A stretch of 64,000 bases of DNA from Pedobacter nyackensis (GCF_900176505.1 NZ_FWYB01000002.1:459237-523236), one strand, 5' to 3'; positions 10,937-19,366 are shown, counted from the stretch's first letter. Translations and numbers: made by a program. The notes: a model not told the origin generated them from the letters alone.

Positions 10937-11236
10937 CTAGGGACTGTTGTTTTTAGTCTGCTCTTTTATGGCCAGATCAACAATGATATAATTTTCAATC
11001 CGTTTCTTTTCGATGCGTTGCTCAGGCAATATCCCTATGGAGGTCAATTCACTGGCAGACAAGAAGAAAGGATGTCTCTGGTCATCAGGCAAATTCAACC
11101 TGACAGATGTAGCATCTTTGTTTACCTGCTGACTATTACAAAACTTCGTTACCAGGCGCAATCCTTCAATCCGATCAGCCTTTGCGAGGTTGGTCAAACT
11201 AAAAAAGACTAACGATAGCGTAACAATATGTTTCAT
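10937..11236 (-). CDS. Small exported protein of unknown function
   Basis: A 99-residue protein with a plausible signal peptide (MKHIVTLSLVFFSLTNLAKA, cleavage before Asp21). The mature part is charged, has one Cys, and ends in a region resembling a helix (PEQRIEKKRIENYIIVDLAI). I recognise no family. The ORF is likely real because of the signal peptide and the lack of a competing frame, but it is short and has no conserved neighbour, so it stays hypothetical. It is 118 bases downstream of the sigma-factor pair and may be transcribed separately. Confidence 0.55.
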   Translation of the reverse strand: MKHIVTLSLVFFSLTNLAKADRIEGLRLVTKFCNSQQVNKDATSVRLNLPDDQRHPFFLSASELTSIGILPEQRIEKKRIENYIIVDLAIKEQTKNNSP

Positions 11237-11354
11237 GTTGGCGGCAAAAATTAGTTAATATGCAATGCTCCAGCCCTCAAATCTAATTTTAATCTTTTAA
11301 ATAATGAAATTCAAGACTGAGAAATTACATTCCATACCCACTAAACCCAATCAT

Positions 11355-11981
11355 TTATTGAGGATTTAACTCCTTCAGCTCCTCAAGATCTGCCCGGAGG
11401 CCTTTTTCTTCTTTCCCCAAATTAGGCCATTCCGGTTTCTTCCCGGCGTAATAAAATGAAAAAACGAGCAGTGCACAGAAAACCAGTGCGGAAAAAACTA
11501 TTGACTCTATTCCATATTTGGGTATATCAACTATAATACGCCCAAAAGAGATTAGTACAGAAGAAGAGAACATAAATATGACTGTGTATCTAAAAAACCT
11601 TCTGTATTTTAAATAAACGGCAATTATCTGCAGCAGCGATTCCTGTAAGTTTTGCTTGTCCAGACTTATTTTTTTAAGTGCTATACGTGCCCTGAACAAA
11701 AAAATCGCCATCACTATACAACTTAGCATTAAAGCCGCCAGCGGTATGTACTGTGCCCTCGAGGTATAATCAAAAGGATTCCCGAAAAAGCAAAATGCAA
11801 GGAATACCGTATAAAACAAAAAAAGGCATATCATCCCGGTATAATGTCTTCTAATCCTGGCTATCCTCGAAACAGATCTTTCCCTGATCATACTTGCAAT
11901 CACCTTCTGGTTAATTTCTTCTGTGGCCGCCAACCTGCTGTCATACTCCCGCCATGCTGTTTTCAACTCATCTAAGTTCAT
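11355..11981 (-). CDS. Membrane protein co-encoded with an ECF sigma factor
   Basis: A 208-residue protein. The N-terminal part (MNLDELKTAWREYDSRLAA) is cytoplasmic and resembles the start of several Bacteroidota anti-sigma-like membrane proteins. It has about four hydrophobic segments in two pairs (residues 48-68, 78-97, 130-150, 158-178), then a charged tail. It overlaps the end of the ECF sigma gene by 14 bases, so the pair is translationally coupled. That context suggests it holds or senses for the sigma factor, but it lacks the classic zinc anti-sigma motif (HxxxCxxC), so the role is inference. Confidence 0.72.
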   Translation of the reverse strand: MNLDELKTAWREYDSRLAATEEINQKVIASMIRERSVSRIARIRRHYTGMICLFLFYTVFLAFCFFGNPFDYTSRAQYIPLAALMLSCIVMAIFLFRARIALKKISLDKQNLQESLLQIIAVYLKYRRFFRYTVIFMFSSSVLISFGRIIVDIPKYGIESIVFSALVFCALLVFSFYYAGKKPEWPNLGKEEKGLRADLEELKELNPQ

Positions 11982-12471
11982 AACGATCTGATTTAATTAT
12001 TTTTTCCAGTTTGTTTTTAATCCGGGTGATCCTAACCCCGGCGTTACTTTTACTTATCCCGATGATCTCACTAATCTCGTCATAGGTTTTATCTTCGAGA
12101 TACAATAGGATGATCGCCTTTTCTATCTCTGTTAAGCAGTTAATAGCCCGTTTAAGCAAAGACATCTGTTCATCTTCTTCAGGATAAGTCCCCAGATCAG
12201 GGATTTGAAACTCATCCGTTGAAATCCCCCTGCTTTCTGGCCTCCTGCTTGCTTTCCTGAAATTAGTAATAGCCGTATTCAATGCGATCCGATACATCCA
12301 GGTACTCTGTTTCGATTCCTGCCTGAAGGAAGGAAAGGCTTTCCAAAGCTGCAACACGACTTCCTGAAACAGATCATTTTTATCCTCCTGATCCAAGCCA
12401 TATAAATTGCAGACTTTGTATATAATTCCACGATGTATGTTTATCATTTCGACAAATGCATGCTCCATCAT
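11968..12471 (-). CDS. ECF-type RNA polymerase sigma factor
   Basis: A 167-residue sigma-70 family factor with region 2 (YGLDQEDKNDLFQEVVLQLW and STWMYRIALNTA) and region 4 (EIEKAIILLYLEDKTYDEI, then SEIIGISKSNAGVRITR), and no region 1 or 3. It should direct a small stress- or envelope-type regulon. The start may be either of two adjacent Met codons (MMEH). It is divergent from the LysR gene across a 98-base gap, and is followed directly by an overlapping membrane protein gene that may be its regulator. Confidence 0.93.
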   Translation of the reverse strand: MMEHAFVEMINIHRGIIYKVCNLYGLDQEDKNDLFQEVVLQLWKAFPSFRQESKQSTWMYRIALNTAITNFRKASRRPESRGISTDEFQIPDLGTYPEEDEQMSLLKRAINCLTEIEKAIILLYLEDKTYDEISEIIGISKSNAGVRITRIKNKLEKIIKSDRYELR

Positions 12472-12569
12472 ATTTCAATTTGCACAATAAGTCGCAAAGG
12501 CTAGATAAAAATTACACATTTGATAAAATTAACTAATTTGCACTATCCAGATAACCCAATAAGTACTGT

Positions 12570-13466
12570 ATGTCTGATTTTCGTTTAGAAGTTTTTTACA
12601 CTGTAGCCAAAAGACTCAGCTTTACCAAAGCTGCCGAAGAACTGTACATCACGCAACCTGCGGTTACCAAACATATCCGTGAACTGGAGCAGCAATACAA
12701 TAACAAGTTATTTGACCGTAACGGAAATAAGATCCGGCTTACCCCCGCAGGCGCAATATTACTTAGTCATGCCGAAGACCTCTTTACTATTTACCGTGCT
12801 ATAGAATTCGACATGAACGCCTTGCTTCAAAAGCATAAAGGCCTGTTAAACCTCGGCGCGAGCACCACCATATCGCAATACCTCATTGCGCCTATCCTTG
12901 CAGGTTTTAAAAAGAAGTTCGAGGAAATAGAATTAAAATTGATTACCGGAAATACGGCACAAATAGAAAAAGCACTAATCGATAAGGAAATTGAGCTCGG
13001 CATTGTTGAAGGTCGGTCAAAAAACCAGGAGATCAGTTATTCTGATTTTCTGAAAGATGAGATTGTGCTTGTTTGCAATAAAAATCACGCTTTAGCAAAA
13101 GCGAATGAAATCAACCCTTCGTCGCTTAAAGCCTATCGCTTTATCATTCGCGAACAAGGCTCTGGCACACGTCAGGTTATCGATCACGCTTTAAAAGATG
13201 TCGGACTTAGCATCTCCGATTTACCGGTAGAGATACAGCTGGGCAACACAGAAAGCATCAAATCCTACCTGATGCATTCCAATGCATTAGCTTTCTTGTC
13301 CATACATGCGATAAATAAAGAGCTCCTTAGCGGTGATTTACGCATTATTGATGTTAAAGACCTGAACATAACCCGAAACTTCTATTTCACTCATCTTCAA
13401 GGAAAACCAGACCCTTTAGCGGAAAAACTAATCCGCTTCGCTAAACTCCATTATAACCTGAAGTAA
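12570..13466 (+). CDS. LysR family transcriptional regulator
   Basis: A 298-residue regulator with the N-terminal winged helix-turn-helix (about residues 3-60: FYTVAKRLSFTKAAEELYIT followed by QPAVTKHIRELE) and a C-terminal effector-binding domain (about 88-295). LysR proteins normally control a nearby gene; the next gene, 74 bases downstream and on the same strand, is a YeiH-type exporter. The pair recalls the yeiE-yeiH arrangement in Enterobacteria, although there the two genes are differently arranged, so control of the exporter is an inference from proximity. The effector is unknown; sulfur-compound sensing is possible. Confidence 0.92.
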   Translation: MSDFRLEVFYTVAKRLSFTKAAEELYITQPAVTKHIRELEQQYNNKLFDRNGNKIRLTPAGAILLSHAEDLFTIYRAIEFDMNALLQKHKGLLNLGASTTISQYLIAPILAGFKKKFEEIELKLITGNTAQIEKALIDKEIELGIVEGRSKNQEISYSDFLKDEIVLVCNKNHALAKANEINPSSLKAYRFIIREQGSGTRQVIDHALKDVGLSISDLPVEIQLGNTESIKSYLMHSNALAFLSIHAINKELLSGDLRIIDVKDLNITRNFYFTHLQGKPDPLAEKLIRFAKLHYNLK

Positions 13467-13540
13467 TGCTGGATAAGTAATCGGAATAACAATTGCCGGG
13501 TTAACCAGGGTAATTTCGCAAAGAAACAAAAGCATGACAC

Positions 13541-14482
13541 ATGGAAAATCCCAAAAGCGTACTTATTCATAAAATCATATTCTTATCAGCAGCCCTTCTT
13601 TCCTTACTTCCATTTATATCTCCGGCATTGGCATTACTTATGGGATTAGCTTTCGCTCAGCTTATGGATAACCCTTATGCAGTAAGCAGTGAAAAAGCCA
13701 CGCATTTATTGCTAAAACTCTCTGTTATTGGTCTTGGCTTCGGCATGAACTTTTTTAGTGCGATTAAAGCAGGAAAAGAAGGCATCCTATTTACCATTGC
13801 TTCTATATTCGCTGTACTGTCCATCGGCTACCTTATCGGAAAACTCCTTAAAATAGATTTCAAAACGTCATCTCTTATTTCTGCAGGCACCGCAATTTGT
13901 GGAGGCAGTGCCATTGCAGCCCTTTCCCCAGTCCTGAAAGCCAATGAAAAACAAATATCCGTCGCCTTAGGAACCGTATTTATGCTCAATTCGGTTGCTT
14001 TATTCCTATTTCCCGCAATTGGTCATTGGCTACATCTTTCTCAATCACAATTTGGCTTATGGTGCGCGATCTCTATTCACGATACCAGTTCAGTTGTAGG
14101 CGCAGCAAGTAAATACGGCGAGCAGGCCCTGCAAATCGCAACTACCGTTAAGCTCGCCCGTGTATTGTGGATTGTACCTGTATCTTTTGCTGCAGCTTGT
14201 TTCTTTAAAACCGACAAAACAAAAATTCAGATCCCCTATTTTATTGCTTTATTCATATTGGCTATTCTGGCCAACACTTACCTCCCATTTATCGCGAAAG
14301 TATCCCCATATGTGGTAAGTGTTGCCAAATCCGGACTGACTTTAACTCTCTTTCTTATCGGATCAGGACTTTCCTTCAAAACTTTAAAATCAGTTGGCAT
14401 TAGTCCACTGGTTCAAGGCCTGGTTTTATGGGTATTTATATCAATCGTAAGCCTTTGGACCATTATCACATGGGCAACCTAA
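13541..14482 (+). CDS. YeiH / UPF0324 family putative sulfate exporter
   Basis: A 313-residue integral membrane protein with about nine or ten hydrophobic segments. Conserved family motifs are VIGLGFGMNF, the signature SAGTAICGGSAIAALSPV, the loop AISIHDTSSVVGAASKYG, and KLARVLWIVPVS. The family is annotated as putative sulfate/sulfite exporter and is often linked to LysR regulators and taurine or cysteine metabolism; the transported substrate here is not shown by sequence. It follows the LysR gene directly and precedes purD, which has its own promoter box. Confidence 0.92.
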   Translation: MENPKSVLIHKIIFLSAALLSLLPFISPALALLMGLAFAQLMDNPYAVSSEKATHLLLKLSVIGLGFGMNFFSAIKAGKEGILFTIASIFAVLSIGYLIGKLLKIDFKTSSLISAGTAICGGSAIAALSPVLKANEKQISVALGTVFMLNSVALFLFPAIGHWLHLSQSQFGLWCAISIHDTSSVVGAASKYGEQALQIATTVKLARVLWIVPVSFAAACFFKTDKTKIQIPYFIALFILAILANTYLPFIAKVSPYVVSVAKSGLTLTLFLIGSGLSFKTLKSVGISPLVQGLVLWVFISIVSLWTIITWAT

Positions 14483-14513
14483 AGTACCCCAAACTCATTA
14501 TTTAAACTTAAGC

Positions 14514-14543
14514 TGTGATAATTTAGCTAAAGCGGTATATTTG
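14514..14543 (+). promoter_or_regulatory. Bacteroidota-type promoter of purD
   Basis: The -7 element TATATTTG (14536-14543) matches TAnnTTTG exactly. TGTG at 14514-14517 resembles the -33 TTTG, with an 18-base spacer. The expected start of transcription is near 14550, leaving a leader of about 42 bases before the ATG. Confidence 0.55.
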
Positions 14544-14591
14544 CTGAACGATAGACGCTCCATCGTACAGTTTAAATAAAATCAGACATAG

Positions 14592-15863
14592 ATGAACATC
14601 TTACTATTAGGTTCCGGCGGCAGAGAAAGTGCTTTTGCCTGGAAGATCAGCCAATCTTCGCAATGCTCACAACTGTTTATCGCACCGGGTAATGGCGGTA
14701 CAAATGCTTACGGGAAAAACGTAAACATCAACCCCAACAACTTCGAAGCTGTAAAAGCGCTGGTACTTAAAGAAAATATTGACCTGGTAGTTGTAGGTCC
14801 TGAAGAGCCACTTGTAAACGGTATTCACGACTTCTTTTTAAACGATAGCGAGCTGGCAAAAATTCCGGTAATCGGTCCTAAAAAAGAAGGTGCTATCCTT
14901 GAGGGAAGTAAAGATTTCTCTAAGCAATTTATGGCACGCCATGGCATCCCTACTCCAGGCTCTGAATCATTCACCAATGATACTTTACAGCAAGGCTTAG
15001 CTTACCTGGATAACCATAGCTTACCAATTGTATTGAAAGCAGACGGACTGGCAGCAGGCAAGGGCGTAGTAATTTGCCAGACTGTAGCTGAGGCTAAAGA
15101 GGAGTTAGAACTCATGTTAGGTGGCAAATTTGGCGCTGCAGGATCATTGGTAGTCATAGAAGAATACCTGACTGGCATTGAGCTATCTGTATTTGTACTT
15201 ACTGATGGCGACAACTATGTCATCTTACCTGAAGCTAAAGATTACAAAAAAATTGGTCAGGCAGATACAGGATTGAATACCGGTGGTATGGGTTCTGTTT
15301 CTCCGGTTCCTTTTGCTGACAAGAAATTCCTTGACGCTGTAGAAGAAAGCATTATAAAACCTACTATTAATGGCTTAAAGAAAGATAAAATCGATTATAC
15401 CGGTTTTATTTTCTTCGGCTTGTTTAAGGTTGGTGATAAACCAATGATTATTGAATACAACTGCCGTATGGGTGATCCTGAGACCGAAAGTGTTATGCTA
15501 AGGATAGAGAATGACCTGGTAGAACTTTTCATGGCTACGGCTCAGAAGAAACTAAAAGACTATAAATTAAACATCAGTCCTAAAAATGCGGCAACTGTGA
15601 TGGTTGTTGCGGGTGGTTACCCTGGTGACTATGAAAAAGGAAAATCAATCAGCGGAATTGAAAACGTTCGTGATTCATTGGTATTCCATGCAGGAACAGC
15701 ACTTGATGGCGGCGTCGTAAAAACCAATGGCGGTCGTGTTTTAGCCATATCGAGCTTACAAGACAACCAGTTTGAAGCATTACAATCAGCAACGGCTGAT
15801 GCTTCCCGCATTTACTTCGATGGCAAATACTTCAGAGAAGATATCGGTTTCGATCTGGTATAA
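14592..15863 (+). CDS. purD: Phosphoribosylamine--glycine ligase (GAR synthetase)
   Basis: Catalyses the second step of de novo purine synthesis: ATP-dependent joining of glycine to phosphoribosylamine. The 423-residue ATP-grasp enzyme starts with the dinucleotide-like LLLGSGGRESAFAWKI, followed by GPKKEGAILEGSKDFSKQF, the ATP-binding loop KADGLAAGKGVVI, the GEIELS-like EYLTGIELSVF, NTGGMGSVSPVPF, and the metal-binding EYNCRMGDPETE. Length is normal. It stands alone, with its own promoter and a bidirectional terminator 18 bases after the stop; other pur genes are not in the window. Confidence 0.97.
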   Translation: MNILLLGSGGRESAFAWKISQSSQCSQLFIAPGNGGTNAYGKNVNINPNNFEAVKALVLKENIDLVVVGPEEPLVNGIHDFFLNDSELAKIPVIGPKKEGAILEGSKDFSKQFMARHGIPTPGSESFTNDTLQQGLAYLDNHSLPIVLKADGLAAGKGVVICQTVAEAKEELELMLGGKFGAAGSLVVIEEYLTGIELSVFVLTDGDNYVILPEAKDYKKIGQADTGLNTGGMGSVSPVPFADKKFLDAVEESIIKPTINGLKKDKIDYTGFIFFGLFKVGDKPMIIEYNCRMGDPETESVMLRIENDLVELFMATAQKKLKDYKLNISPKNAATVMVVAGGYPGDYEKGKSISGIENVRDSLVFHAGTALDGGVVKTNGGRVLAISSLQDNQFEALQSATADASRIYFDGKYFREDIGFDLV

Positions 15864-15880
15864 TATTGCAACTACAGCAT

Positions 15881-15918
15881 AAAAAAAGGAGCCTGATCAT
15901 TGATGAGGCTCCTTTTTT
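15881..15918. terminator. Bidirectional intrinsic terminator after purD
   Basis: AAAAAAGGAGCCT and AGGCTCCTTTTTT pair over 13 bp around an 11-base loop (GATCATTGATG). The A run on one side and the T run on the other allow termination of purD (plus) and of the following minus-strand gene. Confidence 0.93.
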
Positions 15919-15935
15919 GTTCGTATCTAAATCTA

Positions 15936-16385
15936 CTACGGCTTTGTTTCCAATTTCAATCCGGAAATTCCTGTAACCACTTCTTCATCCTCTTTTCCTT
16001 TGCCCTTTTTGTTTTTCTTCTTTTTGGTACCACCGTTCAGACGATCTTCCAGTACTTTTTCAAATTCAGGTAACTGATCGCCCTTTAAAATGGTTCTGAT
16101 CTTATCGTTGGTTTCATTCTGAACTTTGTAAAACTTCGTCACATCATCTTCGTTAGATGTTCCCGCCTGCTGTCTTTTAATCATTTCCAGCTGTAGCTTC
16201 GACATGTCGAATACATAATTGTGGATCACACTTTTCTGGGTTGGACTCAATTTTAGTCTTTTCTCTAACTCCTCTACGTTTTTAACCGTCATTTCCTGAG
16301 GGGTAGGCATTTTTTGTTGTGCCTTTGTTAACGAATTAACACCTAGTAACAGCATTATAGCTAAAATATATCCTTTCATAATCAT
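15936..16385 (-). CDS. Helical exported protein, Spy/CpxP-like layout
   Basis: A 149-residue protein with a signal peptide ending TKA-QQ. The mature part is almost entirely helical and charged. The motif LKLSPTQKSVIHNYVFDM resembles the LTxxQ motif of Spy/CpxP-type periplasmic chaperones and metal sensors, and the helix spacing fits, but the similarity is weak. The C-terminal quarter contains a lysine run (GTKKKKNKKGKGKEDEE), which is unusual for a periplasmic chaperone. A second Met two codons later (MKGYIL) is an equally good start. It shares the terminator with purD and faces it convergently. Confidence 0.6.
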   Translation of the reverse strand: MIMKGYILAIMLLLGVNSLTKAQQKMPTPQEMTVKNVEELEKRLKLSPTQKSVIHNYVFDMSKLQLEMIKRQQAGTSNEDDVTKFYKVQNETNDKIRTILKGDQLPEFEKVLEDRLNGGTKKKKNKKGKGKEDEEVVTGISGLKLETKP

Positions 16386-16524
16386 GTCCTTCTATCTGCG
16401 CAATTTAAAGATTATCCCAATGAAAAACAAAATCGGGCTTCTACCTGGCGCCCGAGGCATAGAACAGCCTTGTCTCCGTTTTATCTGCCTTTGGAATAAT
16501 TAGCCAAAAAGTTGAGGTAAAGTA

Positions 16525-16669
16525 GCGGATAAGTTGCGGGTTGCTTTACCCTTCCTTTACCCTTGCGTTAGGGTTGCTATACCCCAGGGGTAAACCAAGG
16601 GTAAGGCAAGGGTAAAGGAAGGGTAAGCCAAGGGTAAAGCAACCCGCTATTTACCCGCAACTTATCTGC
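16525..16669. repeat. Inverted array of phased 11-bp G-rich repeats
   Basis: Five direct 11-bp units run along the plus strand from 16588 to 16642 (GGGTAAACCAA, GGGTAAGGCAA, GGGTAAAGGAA, GGGTAAGCCAA, GGGTAAAGCAA). Four units of the same type run on the minus strand from 16584 back to 16541 (GGGTATAGCAA, CCCTAACGCAA, GGGTAAAGGAA, GGGTAAAGCAA). They meet at a 3-base centre. Both arms end in the same flank, CCCGCAACTTATC(T/C)GC, with a 12-base partial duplication (tatttacccgc region) on the right. Similarity continues weakly beyond the arms (AAGTTGRGG motif on both sides). The plus strand carries five GGG runs spaced exactly 11 bases apart, so a G-quadruplex or a very long imperfect cruciform is possible. 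Confidence 0.9.
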
Positions 16670-16757
16670 AAGATATCCCCAACTTATTAGCCCCGCTTAT
16701 CAGTGTCGGATCCCACGCTTTCTAGCCTTAAACCACCTCACAACATTCGTACCAACG

Positions 16758-16805
16758 AAAAAAGGGCGAATAAACCGGTTAACCCGACCTATTCGCCCTT
16801 TTTTT
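16758..16805. terminator. Bidirectional terminator downstream of the TlpA-like gene
   Basis: AAAGGGCGAATA (16761-16772) pairs with TATTCGCCCTTT (16790-16801), a 12-bp stem around a 17-base loop, with A and T tracts on either side. On the minus strand it ends the TlpA-like gene, about 105 bases after its stop codon. Confidence 0.85.
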
Positions 16806-16909
16806 GTTGCATCTGTGACCAAGAAAATTACCTTCTCTGAAAGAGCCTCAGCGTTATTCGCTTTTTCAGCGAATCATGCAGCTCTTGAAGAGAACGGTTA
16901 TTTTCTCTT

Positions 16910-18055
16910 TTATTTTGATTGTCCTAAAACCTCAGCAAGTTTTTTCTGTAATTCTTCACCTCTAACATTTTTAGCGATGATTTTACCTGTAGGGTCGATT
17001 AAGAAGTTTGCAGGGATACCACGTACGCCATACATTGTAGACGCAGCATTTTTCCATCCTTGCAAATCAGATAATTGAGTCCACGCTAAACCATCCTTCT
17101 CGATTGCGTTTAACCAGTCTTGTTTTTTACCTGGGTTATCCAAAGAAACACCTAAAACTGTAAAGTTTTTGTCTTTGAATGCATTGTATGCTTTTACCAC
17201 GTTAGGGTTTTCTGCACGACAAGGTCCACACCATGAAGCCCAGAAATCAAGCAATACATATTTTCCACGGAAGTCAGATAATTTAACCGGTTTGTCATTC
17301 ACGTCATTTTGAGTGAAATCCATAGCCATTTGACCTACGCCTGTTTTTTTAGCTGCCTCAATTTCTTTGGTAATGCTAGTACCAAGATCTGTTGCTCTTA
17401 CAGTAGCCGAGAATTTATTGAATCCAGCTTCAGTACCTTTAAGATCAGCATCAAGATCCATAGTTTCCTTATACGCCACTAAACCAACATAAGAGTTAGG
17501 GTTTGCTGCAGCAAATGACTTGTTGATTGCATCTAATTCTTTTCTGATGGCTTCATCACGGCTAATAATTCCTTTCATGAACGCTTCATCTTTACGCGCA
17601 TCAGGTCCTTTGGCACGGAACTCAGCCATTAAAGCGGCTGCTTTCTCGTTAGCCGATTTAGTTAATGCTTTATATTTAGCATTATCCTCGTTTACTTTTG
17701 AACCTTTTACAACAGCATGTTTTACTGAATCTGTTGCCGATACAACTTGCATTGCAACAGGCTCAAGATAAATACTGAATACATCACCAGCAGCACCACG
17801 CACCGCAGGAGCAGCATCATGCTTAATTCTGATGGTAGCCTGGCTGATTCCGGTCACCGGTCCAGTGAATACAAATTTACCACCAACAATATTTACAGAG
17901 TCGGTAACTGGGTTTGCCCTTGTTCCAGAATGTAAAAAAGCTTTTGCCGGTGAGCCTAAGTTGCCCACTTTACCTGTTATGGTAAATTTACCTTGGCCTT
18001 GCGCCATAACGGCAGCAGGCAATAAACAAGCAGCGATCAATGCGATCCTTTTCAT
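16910..18055 (-). CDS. TlpA-like thiol-disulfide oxidoreductase with DUF4369-type N-terminus
   Basis: A 381-residue exported protein. The signal peptide ends AVMA-Q. Residues about 23-125 form a beta-rich DUF4369-like domain (FTITGKVGNLGSPAKAFLH), then a helical linker, and residues about 243-381 are a thioredoxin/AhpC-TSA fold with the redox motif WCGPC (Cys276 and Cys279) and the cis-proline segment RGIPANFLID. It should reduce or isomerise disulfides in the periplasm; the partner is unknown. Such proteins are numerous in Bacteroidota. It has a TACATTTG promoter box upstream and a terminator downstream, so it is a single-gene unit. Confidence 0.93.
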   Translation of the reverse strand: MKRIALIAACLLPAAVMAQGQGKFTITGKVGNLGSPAKAFLHSGTRANPVTDSVNIVGGKFVFTGPVTGISQATIRIKHDAAPAVRGAAGDVFSIYLEPVAMQVVSATDSVKHAVVKGSKVNEDNAKYKALTKSANEKAAALMAEFRAKGPDARKDEAFMKGIISRDEAIRKELDAINKSFAAANPNSYVGLVAYKETMDLDADLKGTEAGFNKFSATVRATDLGTSITKEIEAAKKTGVGQMAMDFTQNDVNDKPVKLSDFRGKYVLLDFWASWCGPCRAENPNVVKAYNAFKDKNFTVLGVSLDNPGKKQDWLNAIEKDGLAWTQLSDLQGWKNAASTMYGVRGIPANFLIDPTGKIIAKNVRGEELQKKLAEVLGQSK

Positions 18056-18098
18056 AATTTTCTATTTTTTTTGAATAATAAGTTTGGTTACTGTGGTC

Positions 18099-18106
18099 CA
18101 AATGTA
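18099..18106 (-). promoter_or_regulatory. Promoter -7 box of the TlpA-like gene
   Basis: The minus strand reads TACATTTG, an exact match to TAnnTTTG. The predicted transcription start lies near 18092, giving a leader of about 37 bases. The -33 element is only a partial match (CTTG, spacing about 23). Confidence 0.45.
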
Positions 18107-18146
18107 ATCAATAGACGAAAATTATAACGCAAGGTTTAATGTAATA

Positions 18147-19328
18147 TTATAGTAGCTTTTGGAAGGTGCGCCACCACAAATCAGGCATATCACCATTTAC
18201 TGCTGTAGTATAATCATCATAACGGCAAGGGACCAGATGATACCTTTCATTCTTCGAAATACCTGTAGGATAGGGCACTTGCATCCACCAGCGATCCGAT
18301 TTTTTACTCTTCACAAATAACATTTCTGCCGAACCATCGTTTAAACTAGCCCTGTAAATAAGATATTGCGATTTTGGCGTAAGCGGAAAATCTTTTTTGC
18401 GATTGTAGAATCCATCTACAAAATACCATACCATTTGAGCAAGCAGCATAGCCGTCTGACCGTTTTGATCAAAGGCAGGATTAAACTCATAGAAGCCTAT
18501 CGAAGTTAACTTATCACTCATCCCTGCATAGCGGGTAATGGCGCAGGCTTGTTCACCATAAAAGCCATTCGGTCCGGCATTAGCATTCGCACCGGCATCG
18601 GAAGAACGTATGGCACCAATATCAAAGCTGATCATACTGGCATTACGGATAATAGGTTCCGCCAGTGTAATGTCTTTAGCAAACTCGCCCAAACGATGTG
18701 CATCAAAATAGAGCTTGCTCATGACCTTCAGACTATCCTGATTTACAAAATAGGTTTGGTAGCCAACATTACTAAAGTTGAACAGGTAATTGGGCTGATG
18801 TAAAAGAATCTTATTCAGATAGGTGTCGGACTTCGCAGCCAAACCTTCCTGATCCTCTTCATCCAGATCGAATTTATTGTCGATCACAACCAGGTCGACT
18901 TTTTGCTCCAGGCTTTCGTATGCCAGATATTGGGCATAGGTAAGATCCTGACCACCGCCAATAATCACCGGCACAATATCCAGTTTGATCAATTCAGAAA
19001 CCACCATTTTCAGGGCCACATAGGTATCCGAAATGTTTGCTCCTGCTTTAATATTTCCCAGATCAATAATTCTGGTCGTAAAAGCCCCTTCATTAAGTGT
19101 ATAAAATTGCGACCTGAAATAGTCGGGGGCCAGTGCACAGCCTTCATTATTTACCGCAGCACGATCGTCCTGCACACCAAAAATGGCAATATCATACTGT
19201 TTTTCATCCAGCTCTGGAAATTTATCGGTATAAAAACTAGCCTTTAAACCTAGCTGACTGGTATAGAATCCCTGTTTTGGCGTAAATTTATCGGGGTTTA
19301 CCGGAGAAAAAAAATCTGATAAAGACAT
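18147..19328 (-). CDS. Arginase/formimidoylglutamase-fold protein with altered metal site
   Basis: A 393-residue member of the ureohydrolase fold, related to arginase, agmatinase and formimidoylglutamase. Fold landmarks are IAIFGVQDDRAAVNNEGCA, VPVIIGGGQDLTYAQY, VDLVVIDNKFDLD, and SMISFDIGAIRSSDA. Compared with classical enzymes the metal ligands are changed: GGDH has become GGGQ (Gln127), the His of DAHxD has become Lys152, and the second Asp of SxDxD has become Gly238; Asp150, Asp154 and Asp236 remain. It is therefore unlikely to bind the usual two manganese ions. It may have another activity or a structural role. It is divergent from an epimerase gene and not near histidine-degradation genes. 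Confidence 0.85.
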   Translation of the reverse strand: MSLSDFFSPVNPDKFTPKQGFYTSQLGLKASFYTDKFPELDEKQYDIAIFGVQDDRAAVNNEGCALAPDYFRSQFYTLNEGAFTTRIIDLGNIKAGANISDTYVALKMVVSELIKLDIVPVIIGGGQDLTYAQYLAYESLEQKVDLVVIDNKFDLDEEDQEGLAAKSDTYLNKILLHQPNYLFNFSNVGYQTYFVNQDSLKVMSKLYFDAHRLGEFAKDITLAEPIIRNASMISFDIGAIRSSDAGANANAGPNGFYGEQACAITRYAGMSDKLTSIGFYEFNPAFDQNGQTAMLLAQMVWYFVDGFYNRKKDFPLTPKSQYLIYRASLNDGSAEMLFVKSKKSDRWWMQVPYPTGISKNERYHLVPCRYDDYTTAVNGDMPDLWWRTFQKLL

Positions 19329-19358
19329 ATTGTGATATAATGTATGACCTCAAATATC

Positions 19359-19366
19359 TATTTTTG
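19359..19366 (+). promoter_or_regulatory. Promoter -7 box that decides the epimerase start
   Basis: TATTTTTG matches TAnnTTTG exactly. Transcription would start near 19373, which lies downstream of the first possible ATG (19340) and upstream of the ATG at 19403. This supports the later start. Confidence 0.5.

Larger units (their letters stand above)
16386..16909. other. 524-base gene-free region with repeat array and terminator
   Basis: No credible gene. It holds the upstream region of the minus-strand helical protein gene, an inverted array of 11-bp G-rich repeats (16525-16669), a strong bidirectional terminator (16758-16805), and a small hairpin (ATTCGCT/AGCGAAT, 16856-16874) in the 3' region of the thioredoxin gene. 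No tRNA or rRNA is visible. Confidence 0.8.

Noticed and set aside
16525..16669. A CRISPR array
   Set aside because: The units are 11 bp, have no spacers and run in opposite directions in two arms; no cas genes are nearby.
16815..17078. Plus-strand ORF downstream of the repeat array
   Set aside because: It mostly overlaps the TlpA-like gene on the other strand and has no supporting motif.
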